A stretch of DNA of 64,000 nt from Massiliimicrobium timonense (GCF_002160865.1 NZ_NFLJ01000005.1:28161-92160); one strand, 5' to 3'; counted from the first letter of the stretch, positions 35,202 through 43,343 are shown. Notes: generated by a model from the sequence alone, not told the origin. Translations and numbers: made by a program.

Positions 35202-36221
35202 CTATTGTACATGTTTTCCAACAATTTCTCCAATGCCTTTAACCTGTCTTAACAGTTCTGTATATTTTTTTGGTTTTAATGATTGTGGTCCATCACATAA
35301 AGCATGTTCTGGGTCATTATGCACTTCTATCATCAATCCATCGCATCCTGCAGCTACCGCAGCTTTCGCCATTGGCTCTACCAGCCACCATTTCCCTCCG
35401 GCATGAGATGGATCAATAATAATAGGTAAGTGTGTCAATCGCTTGATAACTGGAATCGCCTGTAAATCCAATGTGTTTCTTGTATAGCTTTCAAATGTTC
35501 TGATTCCTCTTTCACATAAAATCACATTGGGATTTCCACTTGCCATGATATATTCTGCACTCATGATCCATTCTTCATATGTTGCACTTAATCCTCTTTT
35601 TAATAATATCGGTTTCGTACATCTTCTTCCTACTTCTTTTAACAGATCAAAGTTTTGCATATTTCTGGCTCCAATCTGAACCAGATCAACTTTTTCATTA
35701 AATTCATCAATATAATCAGCACTCATCAATTCAGATACAATTGGCAATCCTGTTTCCTTTTTCGCTGCCACTAAGATATCCAATCCTGCTGTTCCCATTC
35801 CCTGAAAGGCATAAGGTGATGTTCTAGGCTTGAACGCTCCCCCTCTTAACATATTCGCTCCAGCAGCTTTGGCTTCTCTGGCAATCGCAATGACCTGTTC
35901 CTTTGATTCAACTGAACATGGACCCGCTATCAACGCCAGATGATCTCCACCAACTTTGACTCCACTGACATCAATAATGGAATCTTCAGGATGGAAGGCA
36001 CGATTTGCCAACTTATAAGGTTCGCTGACACGCATCACATGATCAACAACGGGTGACACTTCTAGTTGTTTAGGATCAACCTTTGTAACATCTCCTACCA
36101 TTCCAATGACAGTTGTTTCTTCTCCTTTGGAAACATGAGCAACCAATCCAAAACTTTCAACCTTATTTACTAATTCTTTCACATCTTTTTCATTTGTATC
36201 TGGTTTTAAAACAATAATCAT
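35202..36221 (-). CDS. DAHP synthase type I-beta, copy behind the Tyr T-box
   Basis: Second DAHP synthase, 339 residues, same domain order as its neighbour. The barrel is essentially the same protein (one Arg for Lys in GRRCTKP, a few changes at the C-terminus). The ferredoxin-like domain differs strongly (KPDTNEKDVKELVNKVES in place of KPKTKDEDVQKIVKQVED), so feedback specificity probably differs. The gene stands alone between its own Tyr T-box and the promoter of the next. I see no terminator after it, so some transcripts may continue into the aro operon. Confidence 0.93.
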   Translation of the reverse strand: MIIVLKPDTNEKDVKELVNKVESFGLVAHVSKGEETTVIGMVGDVTKVDPKQLEVSPVVDHVMRVSEPYKLANRAFHPEDSIIDVSGVKVGGDHLALIAGPCSVESKEQVIAIAREAKAAGANMLRGGAFKPRTSPYAFQGMGTAGLDILVAAKKETGLPIVSELMSADYIDEFNEKVDLVQIGARNMQNFDLLKEVGRRCTKPILLKRGLSATYEEWIMSAEYIMASGNPNVILCERGIRTFESYTRNTLDLQAIPVIKRLTHLPIIIDPSHAGGKWWLVEPMAKAAVAAGCDGLMIEVHNDPEHALCDGPQSLKPKKYTELLRQVKGIGEIVGKHVQ

Positions 36222-36241
36222 CTTTCTTCCTCCTTATAATC

Positions 36242-36500
36242 AAAAAGTTCCTCCCATCATAAGGACGAGAGGAACGATCGTGTTACCACCTTACTTCACT
36301 TATATATCACTATATAAGCCTTATCAAGTACGCCTGTCAACAGGTTCATACTCTGATGCTGTAACGGGCATTCCCGTGTAAGCCTACTTTTCTTTCAGCC
36401 ACCTACTCCAAGATGTATTCAATGGTGCCTTGATTTCTTTTTCACCAGCCAAGAACTCTCTACGTCTAAGACTCTCCATTTACTCTTTCTTTTCCTTGTA
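36242..36500 (-). promoter_or_regulatory. T-box leader, tyrosine specifier (TAC)
   Basis: Same architecture as the Phe leader, with a terminator GTTCCTCCCATC-type hairpin (36247-36275) and A/T tail. The specifier one base before TCTTGGAG is TAC (36415-36417 on plus), tyrosine. No consensus -35 was found; a weak TATGAT lies just inside the LCP gene end. Divergence from the Phe leader is concentrated at the specifier and the terminator stem. Confidence 0.92.
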
Positions 36501-36534
36501 TTTGTTATATCATAACATACTTTTTAATATAAAT

Positions 36535-38082
36535 CTATTCATTTGTTGTATTTGTTTCTGTTTGCTTAGTTGTTTCACTTTCGACTTTAACAATTTCATT
36601 ATTCATAACCTTTTGAATATACTCTCTTGCCTTAGCAATTGACTGTTCATCTGGTTGTGTGACATAAACACCATTTGGATTAACAGATGTCACATCACCT
36701 ACTGTTGCCAGTTCTAATGTACGCTGCGAAGCATCTCCTGTCAAACGGAAAGATTGAACATCCCATGATGCCATATCACTAATTTGCATATTAATTAAAG
36801 ATTTAATATCACTGGCACTTAAATTTGTTTCAAAACTATCTGATAATGATTCAAATACACTATCCATACTTGTAATTAAACTTGGTGAACAACATTTCTT
36901 GATAATCGCCTTCAACATCAACATCTGATTTTTCCCACGAATTTCATCGCCATCCACAAAAGCATATCTTTCACGTACAAAAGATAAAGCATGTTTAGAA
37001 TCAAATGTCTGTTTTCCCGGTTTAATTGTATACTTATCTAAACGTGTCACAAAGACACCATCATCTCTACCAATAACATCATATTGAGGAACATCAATTT
37101 CAATACCACCTAAAGCATCAATGACATTTAAAAATGAAGTAAAATTGAATTTCGCATAATAATTCATTTTGATATCCATTAGATTTTCTACAGTCTGAAT
37201 TGTCGCATCAATACCACCTTTTGCACTATGTGTCAACTTATCTTTTCCCATGACACCATCAATTCCTTGAATATCAACATAATAATCACGAGGAATACTA
37301 ACTAATAAAATTTGTTTTGTTGTAGGGTTAATCGTTGCAATCATATTAACATCAGATAATGAGAATGTATTAATAGGTCCTTTTTGATCACGTCCACTAA
37401 TAAAGACAATAAAAGGTTCTTGTGTCACTTTTGCACTATTGGCAGTCACTTTAGGTAACTTGATTTCATATTTTTGAATAATTCTTATTTTTTCATTGAA
37501 GTTTTCTTCAATGGAATCAAAAGTTTTTAAATCTACATTTTTAACAATAATAGCACTCATTTCCTCTGTCATTAAAGCTTCAATCAATTCATTATTACTT
37601 GCATAATTTGTCACTGTAATATCACCGATATCATCTTCAATCATTGTTTCCGTCTTATTAATATTAACAGCATCTCCATGAAGGGCACCAAATGACTGCC
37701 CTTTTAAATCATCAATCGTATCATAGAATGAATCTTTTAATACAACAACATCCATCTCAATAATTTCTTCACTTCCACCCGTAATAGCAGAAATAAAGTT
37801 TGAACCTTTCATTAAAGACCATGATGCAATAATTAACACAATAGCTAAAATAATATTGATCAGTTTCATCACTGCCACTTTTACAGGATGAGAATCATTT
37901 TTATCTCTGGATAAACGATATAAAAGAAATGTCATCAAAAAAATAACAATAATCAATGGTATAAAATATTTTAATGGTAGTATACTTAACTCATATGCAA
38001 CAAACGTAAAAACGATAGCCGCAATGAGCGTAATAATCAATAATAATCTTCTAGAAAGTAATATTTTGAAAAACTTTTTCAT
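36535..38082 (-). CDS. LytR-CpsA-Psr (LCP) family cell-wall ligase, copy 1
   Basis: LCP proteins transfer undecaprenyl-linked wall polymers onto peptidoglycan outside the membrane. 515 residues with three membrane helices near the N-terminus (about 12-105), a periplasm-like region similar to DUF4179/LCP N-parts, then the LCP domain (about residues 225-450) with the Asp/Arg pattern SDVNMIATINPTTKQILLVS, IPRDYYVDI, GKDKLTHSAKGG, and HALSFVRERYAF, where the arginines bind the lipid pyrophosphate. Shares overall layout and a promoter element with the second LCP gene at about 51-53 kb. The substrate polymer may be the product of the nearby exopolysaccharide locus. Confidence 0.9.
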   Translation of the reverse strand: MKKFFKILLSRRLLLIITLIAAIVFTFVAYELSILPLKYFIPLIIVIFLMTFLLYRLSRDKNDSHPVKVAVMKLINIILAIVLIIASWSLMKGSNFISAITGGSEEIIEMDVVVLKDSFYDTIDDLKGQSFGALHGDAVNINKTETMIEDDIGDITVTNYASNNELIEALMTEEMSAIIVKNVDLKTFDSIEENFNEKIRIIQKYEIKLPKVTANSAKVTQEPFIVFISGRDQKGPINTFSLSDVNMIATINPTTKQILLVSIPRDYYVDIQGIDGVMGKDKLTHSAKGGIDATIQTVENLMDIKMNYYAKFNFTSFLNVIDALGGIEIDVPQYDVIGRDDGVFVTRLDKYTIKPGKQTFDSKHALSFVRERYAFVDGDEIRGKNQMLMLKAIIKKCCSPSLITSMDSVFESLSDSFETNLSASDIKSLINMQISDMASWDVQSFRLTGDASQRTLELATVGDVTSVNPNGVYVTQPDEQSIAKAREYIQKVMNNEIVKVESETTKQTETNTTNE

Positions 38083-38162
38083 TTAATCCCTCTTTTCACT
38101 TCAATTCTAACATTACCATTATACACACTATTCCATGAATTACAAAGGAAAACTGCATCATC

Positions 38163-38191
38163 ATTATAGAAAATGCTTGTGAACTTTTCAT
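38163..38191 (-). promoter_or_regulatory. Promoter of LCP copy 1 with shared TGAAAAGTTCACA element
   Basis: Minus-strand -35 ATGAAA (38186-38191), 17-base spacer, -10 TATAAT (38163-38168). The 13-base TGAAAAGTTCACA (38178-38190) overlaps the -35 and spacer. The same element at the same position occurs ahead of LCP copy 2. Confidence 0.75.
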
Positions 38192-38193
38192 GA

Positions 38194-38222
38194 AAAAAAG
38201 TAGGTTTTATTTCAACCCACTA
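38194..38222 (-). terminator. Terminator of the FMN-riboswitch operon
   Basis: Stem AGTGGGTT/AACCTACT (one G-U pair) with a short loop, followed on the minus strand by seven T. It overlaps the stop of the PNPOx-like gene. Confidence 0.75.
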
Positions 38223-38683
38223 TTTTTTTCATCATATGGCTTATATTCGACTGTTTCCTTATCAAAATCAATAAAGATCTGAAAAGCCTGATTTTTCTTA
38301 TCTGTATCCCATATTTCGACAAATGAAGGAGTCACTTTCACAAGAATTTCATCTTGTTCATGACTATAAGCATTATAGCTACCCCATAAATATTTTTGAT
38401 AAAGTTTTTCAAACTGACGATCTGGCTCATCAATAACTAAGCCTAGTATTTCTGCTCGTCCTTCTACTTGAATACCCCCACAACATAAAGCAACTTGAGG
38501 GTTTTCATAAAGTTGTTTTGTCTTTCTAAAGTTTTTATCTGTTTTAAAATAAATCGCATCATTATAAATCAAACAACTGACATTTCTCACCATGACATAA
38601 TCATGAACACTTGATGCCAGTGCCATAATCTTTGATGGTGCTAATTTATCAAAAAGATATTGTTTTGCTTCTGTAAAGTTCAT
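38207..38683 (-). CDS. Pyridoxamine 5'-phosphate oxidase-fold flavin-binding protein
   Basis: A 158-residue split-barrel FMN-binding protein. The N-terminal region KIMALASSVHDYVMVRNVSC and IYFKTDKNFRKTKQLYENPQ (FMN phosphate contacts in the fold), then VALCCGGIQVEGRAEI, are typical of the PNPOx-like family, in which most members are flavin reductases or heme/F420 proteins. The true PdxH substrate residues are not evident. It is the last gene of the FMN-riboswitch operon, 10 bases after a riboflavin transporter, which strongly suggests FMN as its cofactor and a flavin-related job. Confidence 0.8.
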   Translation of the reverse strand: MNFTEAKQYLFDKLAPSKIMALASSVHDYVMVRNVSCLIYNDAIYFKTDKNFRKTKQLYENPQVALCCGGIQVEGRAEILGLVIDEPDRQFEKLYQKYLWGSYNAYSHEQDEILVKVTPSFVEIWDTDKKNQAFQIFIDFDKETVEYKPYDEKNSGLK

Positions 38684-38693
38684 CGTTTCTCTC

Positions 38694-39335
38694 CTAAATC
38701 ATATTTTGCATAGCAAGTATAATACAAAGAATCGTTATCGTCATAAAAAGTCCAACCCAAACAAGAGAATGGGAATGTTGTAAACTTTGTGTTCCCGTTT
38801 CTACAAAATTCATTTTTCTTAAAATGGTCACAAGACTTTTATATAAAAGCAAAGTGATTCCAGCATTTAAACCAGCTTTTAATAAATTAAAAGGAATAAT
38901 ACCCGGCAACAACAATGCCACAACAGCCTCTCTAGGCATTCCATAATAGATGGGTGTCACAATATAATTCCAGATGGTCATATTCAAAACAGTGACCATA
39001 ACTCCTGCAATCAAACCAATCATAGCACCTTGTCTTGTATGTTTATGTTTATAAATAGCAGCTGCCACACAAGCAAAAGAACAAGTTGAAATCATATTCA
39101 TAACCACATCTAAAATCGTTCCACCTTTGATCATGATTTCTAATACTGAACAAATACCACTCATAATCAGTGATGTTGCTGGTCCATAGATAAATCCTCC
39201 AATAACGATAATAATATCTTTAGGATCATAGGTTAACCATGTCACTGTAGGAACAAGCGGAATAAAGGCAAAGAGATTTAAAATCATGGCTAATGCACAA
39301 AGAATACCTACGGTTGTTATTTTTTTGGATTTCAT
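38694..39335 (-). CDS. ECF transporter substrate-binding component, RibU-like (second copy)
   Basis: A 213-residue membrane protein, about six helices, of the ECF S-component type (AMILNLFAFIPLVPTVTWLTYDPKDIII, then GGFIYGPATSLIMSGI). The DPKD with GGF spacing is the RibU pattern. A seventh hydrophobic segment is added at the C-terminus (LVWVGLFMTITILCIILAM), which is unusual. Starts at the ATG at 39335 with AGAGGTG, 10 bases after the other RibU-like gene. The energising EcfAA'T proteins are not in the window and are usually shared. Riboflavin or a related flavin is the likely substrate. Confidence 0.82.
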   Translation of the reverse strand: MKSKKITTVGILCALAMILNLFAFIPLVPTVTWLTYDPKDIIIVIGGFIYGPATSLIMSGICSVLEIMIKGGTILDVVMNMISTCSFACVAAAIYKHKHTRQGAMIGLIAGVMVTVLNMTIWNYIVTPIYYGMPREAVVALLLPGIIPFNLLKAGLNAGITLLLYKSLVTILRKMNFVETGTQSLQHSHSLVWVGLFMTITILCIILAMQNMI

Positions 39336-39345
39336 AGGGACACCT

Positions 39346-39954
39346 CTATTCTCTGGCAAATTGTTTTAATGGTGTACTGATTTTCTTATAGACAATAAAT
39401 GTAATCACTGATGTGACTCCACATTTGATTAAATTAAATGGAACAACACCAAATAATGCAAGTGTCCAAATATTATTGACTAATGGACAAACAGCATGAC
39501 ACATTGAAATAATTGTATCTAATGACCATCCCATCATATTGACATAAAATGGAATAATCATATAAACATTAGATATCACTGCTGTTAATGTACAAATCAC
39601 TGTCCCAACAAGCATACCTTTTAAAGCAGATTTCTTTTCTTTATGATGATCATAAATCCAGATAGCAGGTAAAACATAGGCACAGCTGACAATAAAGTTA
39701 GAAAGTTCTCCAACAAAGGCTGTACTTGTTCCTAAAATAGCCAGCTTCACAAGTAATTTCACTGCCACAATCATCACAGCTGCCAGTGGACCTAATGCAA
39801 AACCACCTATAATTTCTGGTAAAGCAGCCAAATCAAAATCCATGAAAGGGGGCATAAAAGGTAGTGGTGTTTTAAACATCATTAAGATGCCACCTAACGC
39901 TCCTAACATTCCAATTAAAGCAATTTTTTTGACATTCAATTTTTTTGTTTTCAT
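39346..39954 (-). CDS. ribU: Riboflavin ECF transporter S component RibU
   Basis: A 202-residue, about six-helix S component. The segment MFKTPLPFMPPFMDFDLAALPEIIGGFALGPLAAV has the RibU signature (LPFxPPFxxxDxxxxPxxI and a GxxxGP turn). It is the first gene behind the FMN riboswitch, so it is shut off when FMN is plentiful. It delivers riboflavin through the shared ECF energy module encoded elsewhere. Confidence 0.9.
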   Translation of the reverse strand: MKTKKLNVKKIALIGMLGALGGILMMFKTPLPFMPPFMDFDLAALPEIIGGFALGPLAAVMIVAVKLLVKLAILGTSTAFVGELSNFIVSCAYVLPAIWIYDHHKEKKSALKGMLVGTVICTLTAVISNVYMIIPFYVNMMGWSLDTIISMCHAVCPLVNNIWTLALFGVVPFNLIKCGVTSVITFIVYKKISTPLKQFARE

Positions 39955-39973
39955 TCTTCTATCTCCTTTTTTC

Positions 39974-40009
39974 TAAAAAAAATAACTTAAACACAAAAAA
40001 TGTCTAAGT
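39974..40009 (-). terminator. Riboswitch expression-platform terminator
   Basis: On the minus strand a 9-base stem, ACUUAGACA with UGUUUAAGU (one G-U), is followed by UAUUUUUUUU. It lies between the FMN aptamer and ribU, so ligand binding most likely controls transcription termination. Confidence 0.75.
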
Positions 40010-40019
40010 CGCATAGAAG

Positions 40020-40136
40020 TTGTCTTTTCTCATCCGGACTATACCGTCGGTTCTGGAATTGCACCAGATCAGTCGCTGTTAAGCGAGTCATGGACTTTCA
40101 CCATCGGTAGGGACTTACACCCTGCCACAAAGACGT
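40020..40136 (-). promoter_or_regulatory. FMN riboswitch (RFN element) aptamer
   Basis: The minus strand shows the RFN core in order: P1 strand GTCTTT, GGCAGGGTGTAAGTCCCTAC, the variable stem, CTGGTGCAATTCCAG, CCGACGGTATAGTCCGGATG, and the closing AAAAGAC. The conserved multi-branch junction is complete. It sits ahead of ribU, a typical target. A -35-like TTGACA lies about 90 bases upstream (40222-40227). Confidence 0.94.
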
Positions 40137-40282
40137 TTATTCAGTTTTGAAAACCGGTTATAGAATTGACATCATCTATGTATTAATCATATACCTTTTT
40201 ATCTCCTTTGTAAATAAAGATTGTCAAATATATAAATATGTTTCATAATAGAGATAATCAAAAAAGAAAGCGAGGTCATTTA

Positions 40283-40783
40283 ATGCTTGCACATCATAAC
40301 ATCCAACCTATATATAATCATAATTCAAAAATATTAATTTTAGGATCTTTTCCTTCTGTTAAATCAAGGGAAGCACAGTTTTTTTATCATCATCCACAAA
40401 ATCGTTTTTGGAAGATTTGCGCCTTATTATATCATCATGCACCTTTATTAACGATTGAGGATAAAAAAGATTTTTTATTAAAGCATCATATTGCTTTATG
40501 GGATGTGATACAAAGTTGTGATATACAAGGTTCAAGTGATAGTTCTATTCAAAATGTCAAAGTCAATGATATAACATCACTTTTAAAACAGACACATATT
40601 CAATATATTTACACAAATGGAAAAAAAGCACATCAATTATATAGTCAATATTGTTATCCTATAACTGGAATCAAAGATATATGTTTGCCATCCACTTCAC
40701 CTGCTAATGCTGCATATTCATTAGAAAGATTGTTGGATAGCTGGAAAATCATTTGTCAAGAAGAAGGAAAGGAAGTTTTATGA
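40283..40783 (+). CDS. Uracil-DNA glycosylase superfamily, deoxyinosine/mismatch type
   Basis: A 166-residue DNA base-excision enzyme. Motif 1 is GSFPSVKSREAQFFYHHPQN (the GxxPS of the DNA-deoxyinosine glycosylase group, with HHPxNRFW) and motif 2 is LPSTSPANA near the end. These fit family 6 (hypoxanthine) glycosylases better than classical Ung. It removes deaminated adenine (or uracil) from DNA. I start at the ATG at 40283, with GAGG seven bases upstream; a reading 15 codons longer lacks such a site. Overlaps the next gene by 4 bases (ATGA). Confidence 0.82.
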   Translation: MLAHHNIQPIYNHNSKILILGSFPSVKSREAQFFYHHPQNRFWKICALLYHHAPLLTIEDKKDFLLKHHIALWDVIQSCDIQGSSDSSIQNVKVNDITSLLKQTHIQYIYTNGKKAHQLYSQYCYPITGIKDICLPSTSPANAAYSLERLLDSWKIICQEEGKEVL

Positions 40784-41481
40784 AAACAAAGTTAAAAGAA
40801 AGAAAACCCTATTATTTGATTATCGCAAGAAAATTTATTTTCTGGCTTGTTGTTTTGATGTTAGGAATTGCCTTATATTTATTATTGACCCGTGAAAATA
40901 ATAAAGGACGTTTAATTTTTACAATTGTTCAATTATTAGCCATGTTATTTGTTTTACGTATTCCTGCTTTTATTCAAGAGATTTATCACTTTAAAATCCC
41001 CTATCTTTTAGATTTTGTCTTAATAACATTTGCTTTTAGTGGTTTTATTTTAGGAGATGTTTTTAATTTTTATGGACGTATTCCTTATTGGGATTCTGTT
41101 TTACATGCTTTTTCCGGTGTTGTGATTGCTTATGTGGGATTTATTGTGATTGAATATCTTGACAAGGAATTTACCATTCCCCTTTCTGTATCACCTTTAT
41201 TTATGAGTTTGATTGTTGTGAGTGTTGCATTGGCGATTGGTGCTATCTGGGAGATTGGAGAATATACAGTCGATGATATTTTTCATACAAATAATCAACA
41301 ATACATGGAATCTACCCGTTCAACATTATATGATGAAGATGATATTCCATTACAGGGACATGATGCTTTAAATGATACAATGAAAGATTTGATGTTAGAT
41401 TTAGCCGGAGCTATAGGTGTTGCCTGTATTGAGTATAGAAAACTGGAAAAGAAACAAAAAGTATCACAAAAAGGCACATAA
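40780..41481 (+). CDS. Membrane protein, DUF2238/YjdF-like
   Basis: A 233-residue protein with about five membrane helices. A conserved polar pattern inside the membrane (YWDSVLHAFSGVVIAYVGF, AIGAIWEIGEYTVDD, NDTMKDLMLDLAGAI) matches the layout of DUF2238/YjdF-type proteins, whose WD...H and WE..EY residues could bind a ligand or metal. Function unknown. The start is translationally coupled to the glycosylase gene. Confidence 0.65.
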   Translation: MKTKLKERKPYYLIIARKFIFWLVVLMLGIALYLLLTRENNKGRLIFTIVQLLAMLFVLRIPAFIQEIYHFKIPYLLDFVLITFAFSGFILGDVFNFYGRIPYWDSVLHAFSGVVIAYVGFIVIEYLDKEFTIPLSVSPLFMSLIVVSVALAIGAIWEIGEYTVDDIFHTNNQQYMESTRSTLYDEDDIPLQGHDALNDTMKDLMLDLAGAIGVACIEYRKLEKKQKVSQKGT

Positions 41482-41491
41482 GTGCCTTTTT
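41469..41491 (+). terminator. Terminator after the YjdF-like gene
   Basis: Stem AAAAGGCAC/GTGCCTTTT with a four-base loop and T-run. It overlaps the stop codons of the YjdF-like gene and, on the other strand, of the small Pro-rich gene. Confidence 0.85.
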
Positions 41492-41666
41492 ACATATATT
41501 CTCTTGGTTGTGGTCCTGGCGGTGGTCCCGGTGGACGTGGAGGTCTTGGTGGATAAGCTGGTGGCATCATATGGGGTGGAAAAAAGAACCACCAGATATA
41601 AGGATGAAAGACTACACGTTGATAATTGGGATCATACATTTCATACTGATTATCATTCCAATTCAA
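41490..41666 (-). CDS. Small proline-rich aromatic protein, 58 residues
   Basis: A gene shorter than usual cut-offs. From a TTG start (GAGGTG seven bases upstream) it encodes NWNDNQYEMYDPNYQRVVFH, an aromatic block PYIWWFFFPP, then a Pro/Arg/Gly tail (RPPRPPGPPPGPQPREYM). The coding frame is unusually GC-rich for the window because of the proline codons. No membrane helix or signal. Such tails occur in surface, spore-coat-like or protein-interaction modules. I do not recognise the family. Confidence 0.5.
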   Translation of the reverse strand: MNWNDNQYEMYDPNYQRVVFHPYIWWFFFPPHMMPPAYPPRPPRPPGPPPGPQPREYM

Positions 41667-41728
41667 TTTTCTTCACCTCATCATAATCTATGTTTTCAAT
41701 CAAATATTGTCTAGGGCATTCAACTAAA

Positions 41729-41753
41729 AAAACTTCAATTAATGAAGTTTTTT
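41729..41753 (-). terminator. Terminator of ahpC / AhpF-like pair
   Basis: Stem AAAAACTTCA/TGAAGTTTTT with a four-base loop overlapping the stop of the reductase. T and A runs on both sides allow use in either direction. Confidence 0.8.
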
Positions 41754-43343
41754 TAATATTTCAATCATATCTTCAATCTTTTTCTTTCCAAAGAAAACAT
41801 GTTGTTGATCAATGACCATACATGGAACACTCATGATTTTATACTGTTCCTTATATTGAGGAAAATGAGATAAATCATAAATAGATGTTTGAATGTTGTG
41901 ATTGAGTAAAGCTATGCGTTGTGTGGCTTGAACAAGTTCTGGGCACATAGTACATGATAAAGATACAAAAACTTGAATAGAATGACGATCAAGAGTTTTG
42001 ATTTGATGAATGATTTGTTCATCCAATGGTTGTCCTTGACTTCCGGCATTATAAATAGCTAAGATAAAGGAATTAAATTCATGACCACCAGGTACCATAT
42101 AGTAATGCACACCTGTATCTTGTTTATTGACATCACATAAAATCATACAAGGTTGAGCATTCGTTTCTTGATAGGATATATGAATCTTATCACTTAAAGA
42201 AGCTATTTCTTCCATGAAATTTTTGATTTCTAAAGAAAAATCATCTTTTTTCAGTTGTCCTCTAATGTAAACATCTTTTGTTAATCTTTCTAGAACAGGT
42301 TTTAACTGTTGACGGATATCATGACTGATAAACAAAGATGTGTCTTGTGGTGTTTTTGATTCTTGATAAGATAAATGTTTTTGATAAGCGATTGTTTCAA
42401 TCCCATGTTTTTCTTTTGTAGCTGTGATATATTTTTCTAAAGATGTTGCAGCAATTGCCCCATCACTAACAGCAGTAACAACTTGACGTAAATCTTTTTC
42501 ACAAATATCTCCAGCTCCATAAACACCGTCTAAACTTGTTTTTTGATGACGATCAGTCATTAAATATCCTTGTGAGTTTAAAGTTAACTGGTCTTGAAAC
42601 AAAGCATTTTCAGGGACATATCCAGCAAAAATAAAGATTCCAAAGCGTTCCTGTTTGTTATCATATCGCCAAATCGATTGATCTTTGTTATTTCTAAAAA
42701 CAGCATATTCCAAAGTTTCATTTCCACCAGCTTCAATGATTTCTGTTTCAAAAATAACATCTATTTTCTCATGGACACGGACTTCATCTGCAATTGTCTT
42801 GGCACATGTAAAATCTTCTTCTCTGACAATCATTGTCACTTTTGAAGCATACTGTGTTAAAAAGATAGCTTCCTCACATGCCGCAAAGCCTCCACCAATA
42901 ACAAATAATGGACATCCTTCAAAAAATTCTCCATCACATGTGGCACAATAAGCAATACCTCTGCCTTGAAATTCTTTTTCACCCGGAAAACCTAATTGAC
43001 GTGGATGGGCTCCTGTGGCTAAAACTAAACCAACTGATTCAAAAGCGCCTTGAGAGGTTTCAATCTTTTTGATAGGTTGATCTAATATCAGCTTTTTTAC
43101 TGTTGCTTTTTGAAAAGAGGCTCCAAATCTTTCAGCCTGTTGACGCATTTTTTGAGTCAGTCCTTCACCAGAATCTTCTAAAACGCCCGGATAATTGACA
43201 ATATCTGATGTAATAGTGATTTGTCCACCTATTTTTTCTTTTTCTAAGACAAGAACACTATATTTTGCTCGAGCAAGATAGATTGCTGCAGAAAGCCCAG
43301 CTGGGCCTCCTCCAACAACAATTGCATCATAAACTTTTGCCAT
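41739..43343 (-). CDS. AhpF-like alkyl hydroperoxide reductase with permuted domains
   Basis: 534 residues. The N-terminal half (about 1-310) is a thioredoxin reductase module: FAD motif VVGGGPAGLSAAIYLARA, redox pair CATC (Cys133, Cys136), the NADPH-type VIGGGFAACEEA, GVYGAGDICEKDLRQ. The C-terminal part (about 335-534) is the AhpF-type double thioredoxin domain with a redox CTMC (Cys464, Cys467). In E. coli AhpF that domain is at the N-terminus, so the order is reversed here. It should reduce the adjacent AhpC with NADPH or NADH. It starts right at the ahpC stop codon, in one operon. Confidence 0.88.
   Translation of the reverse strand: MAKVYDAIVVGGGPAGLSAAIYLARAKYSVLVLEKEKIGGQITITSDIVNYPGVLEDSGEGLTQKMRQQAERFGASFQKATVKKLILDQPIKKIETSQGAFESVGLVLATGAHPRQLGFPGEKEFQGRGIAYCATCDGEFFEGCPLFVIGGGFAACEEAIFLTQYASKVTMIVREEDFTCAKTIADEVRVHEKIDVIFETEIIEAGGNETLEYAVFRNNKDQSIWRYDNKQERFGIFIFAGYVPENALFQDQLTLNSQGYLMTDRHQKTSLDGVYGAGDICEKDLRQVVTAVSDGAIAATSLEKYITATKEKHGIETIAYQKHLSYQESKTPQDTSLFISHDIRQQLKPVLERLTKDVYIRGQLKKDDFSLEIKNFMEEIASLSDKIHISYQETNAQPCMILCDVNKQDTGVHYYMVPGGHEFNSFILAIYNAGSQGQPLDEQIIHQIKTLDRHSIQVFVSLSCTMCPELVQATQRIALLNHNIQTSIYDLSHFPQYKEQYKIMSVPCMVIDQQHVFFGKKKIEDMIEILKKLH

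Noticed and set aside
34888..36413. Long repeat that could be a mobile element or CRISPR-like repeat
   Set aside because: It is the duplicated T-box leader and DAHP synthase gene, with no transposase or spacer structure.
41417..41714. Plus-strand frames over the Pro-rich gene
   Set aside because: They start inside the YjdF-like gene or the terminator, without a ribosome site, and their Trp/Arg-rich product is the antisense image of the proline codons.
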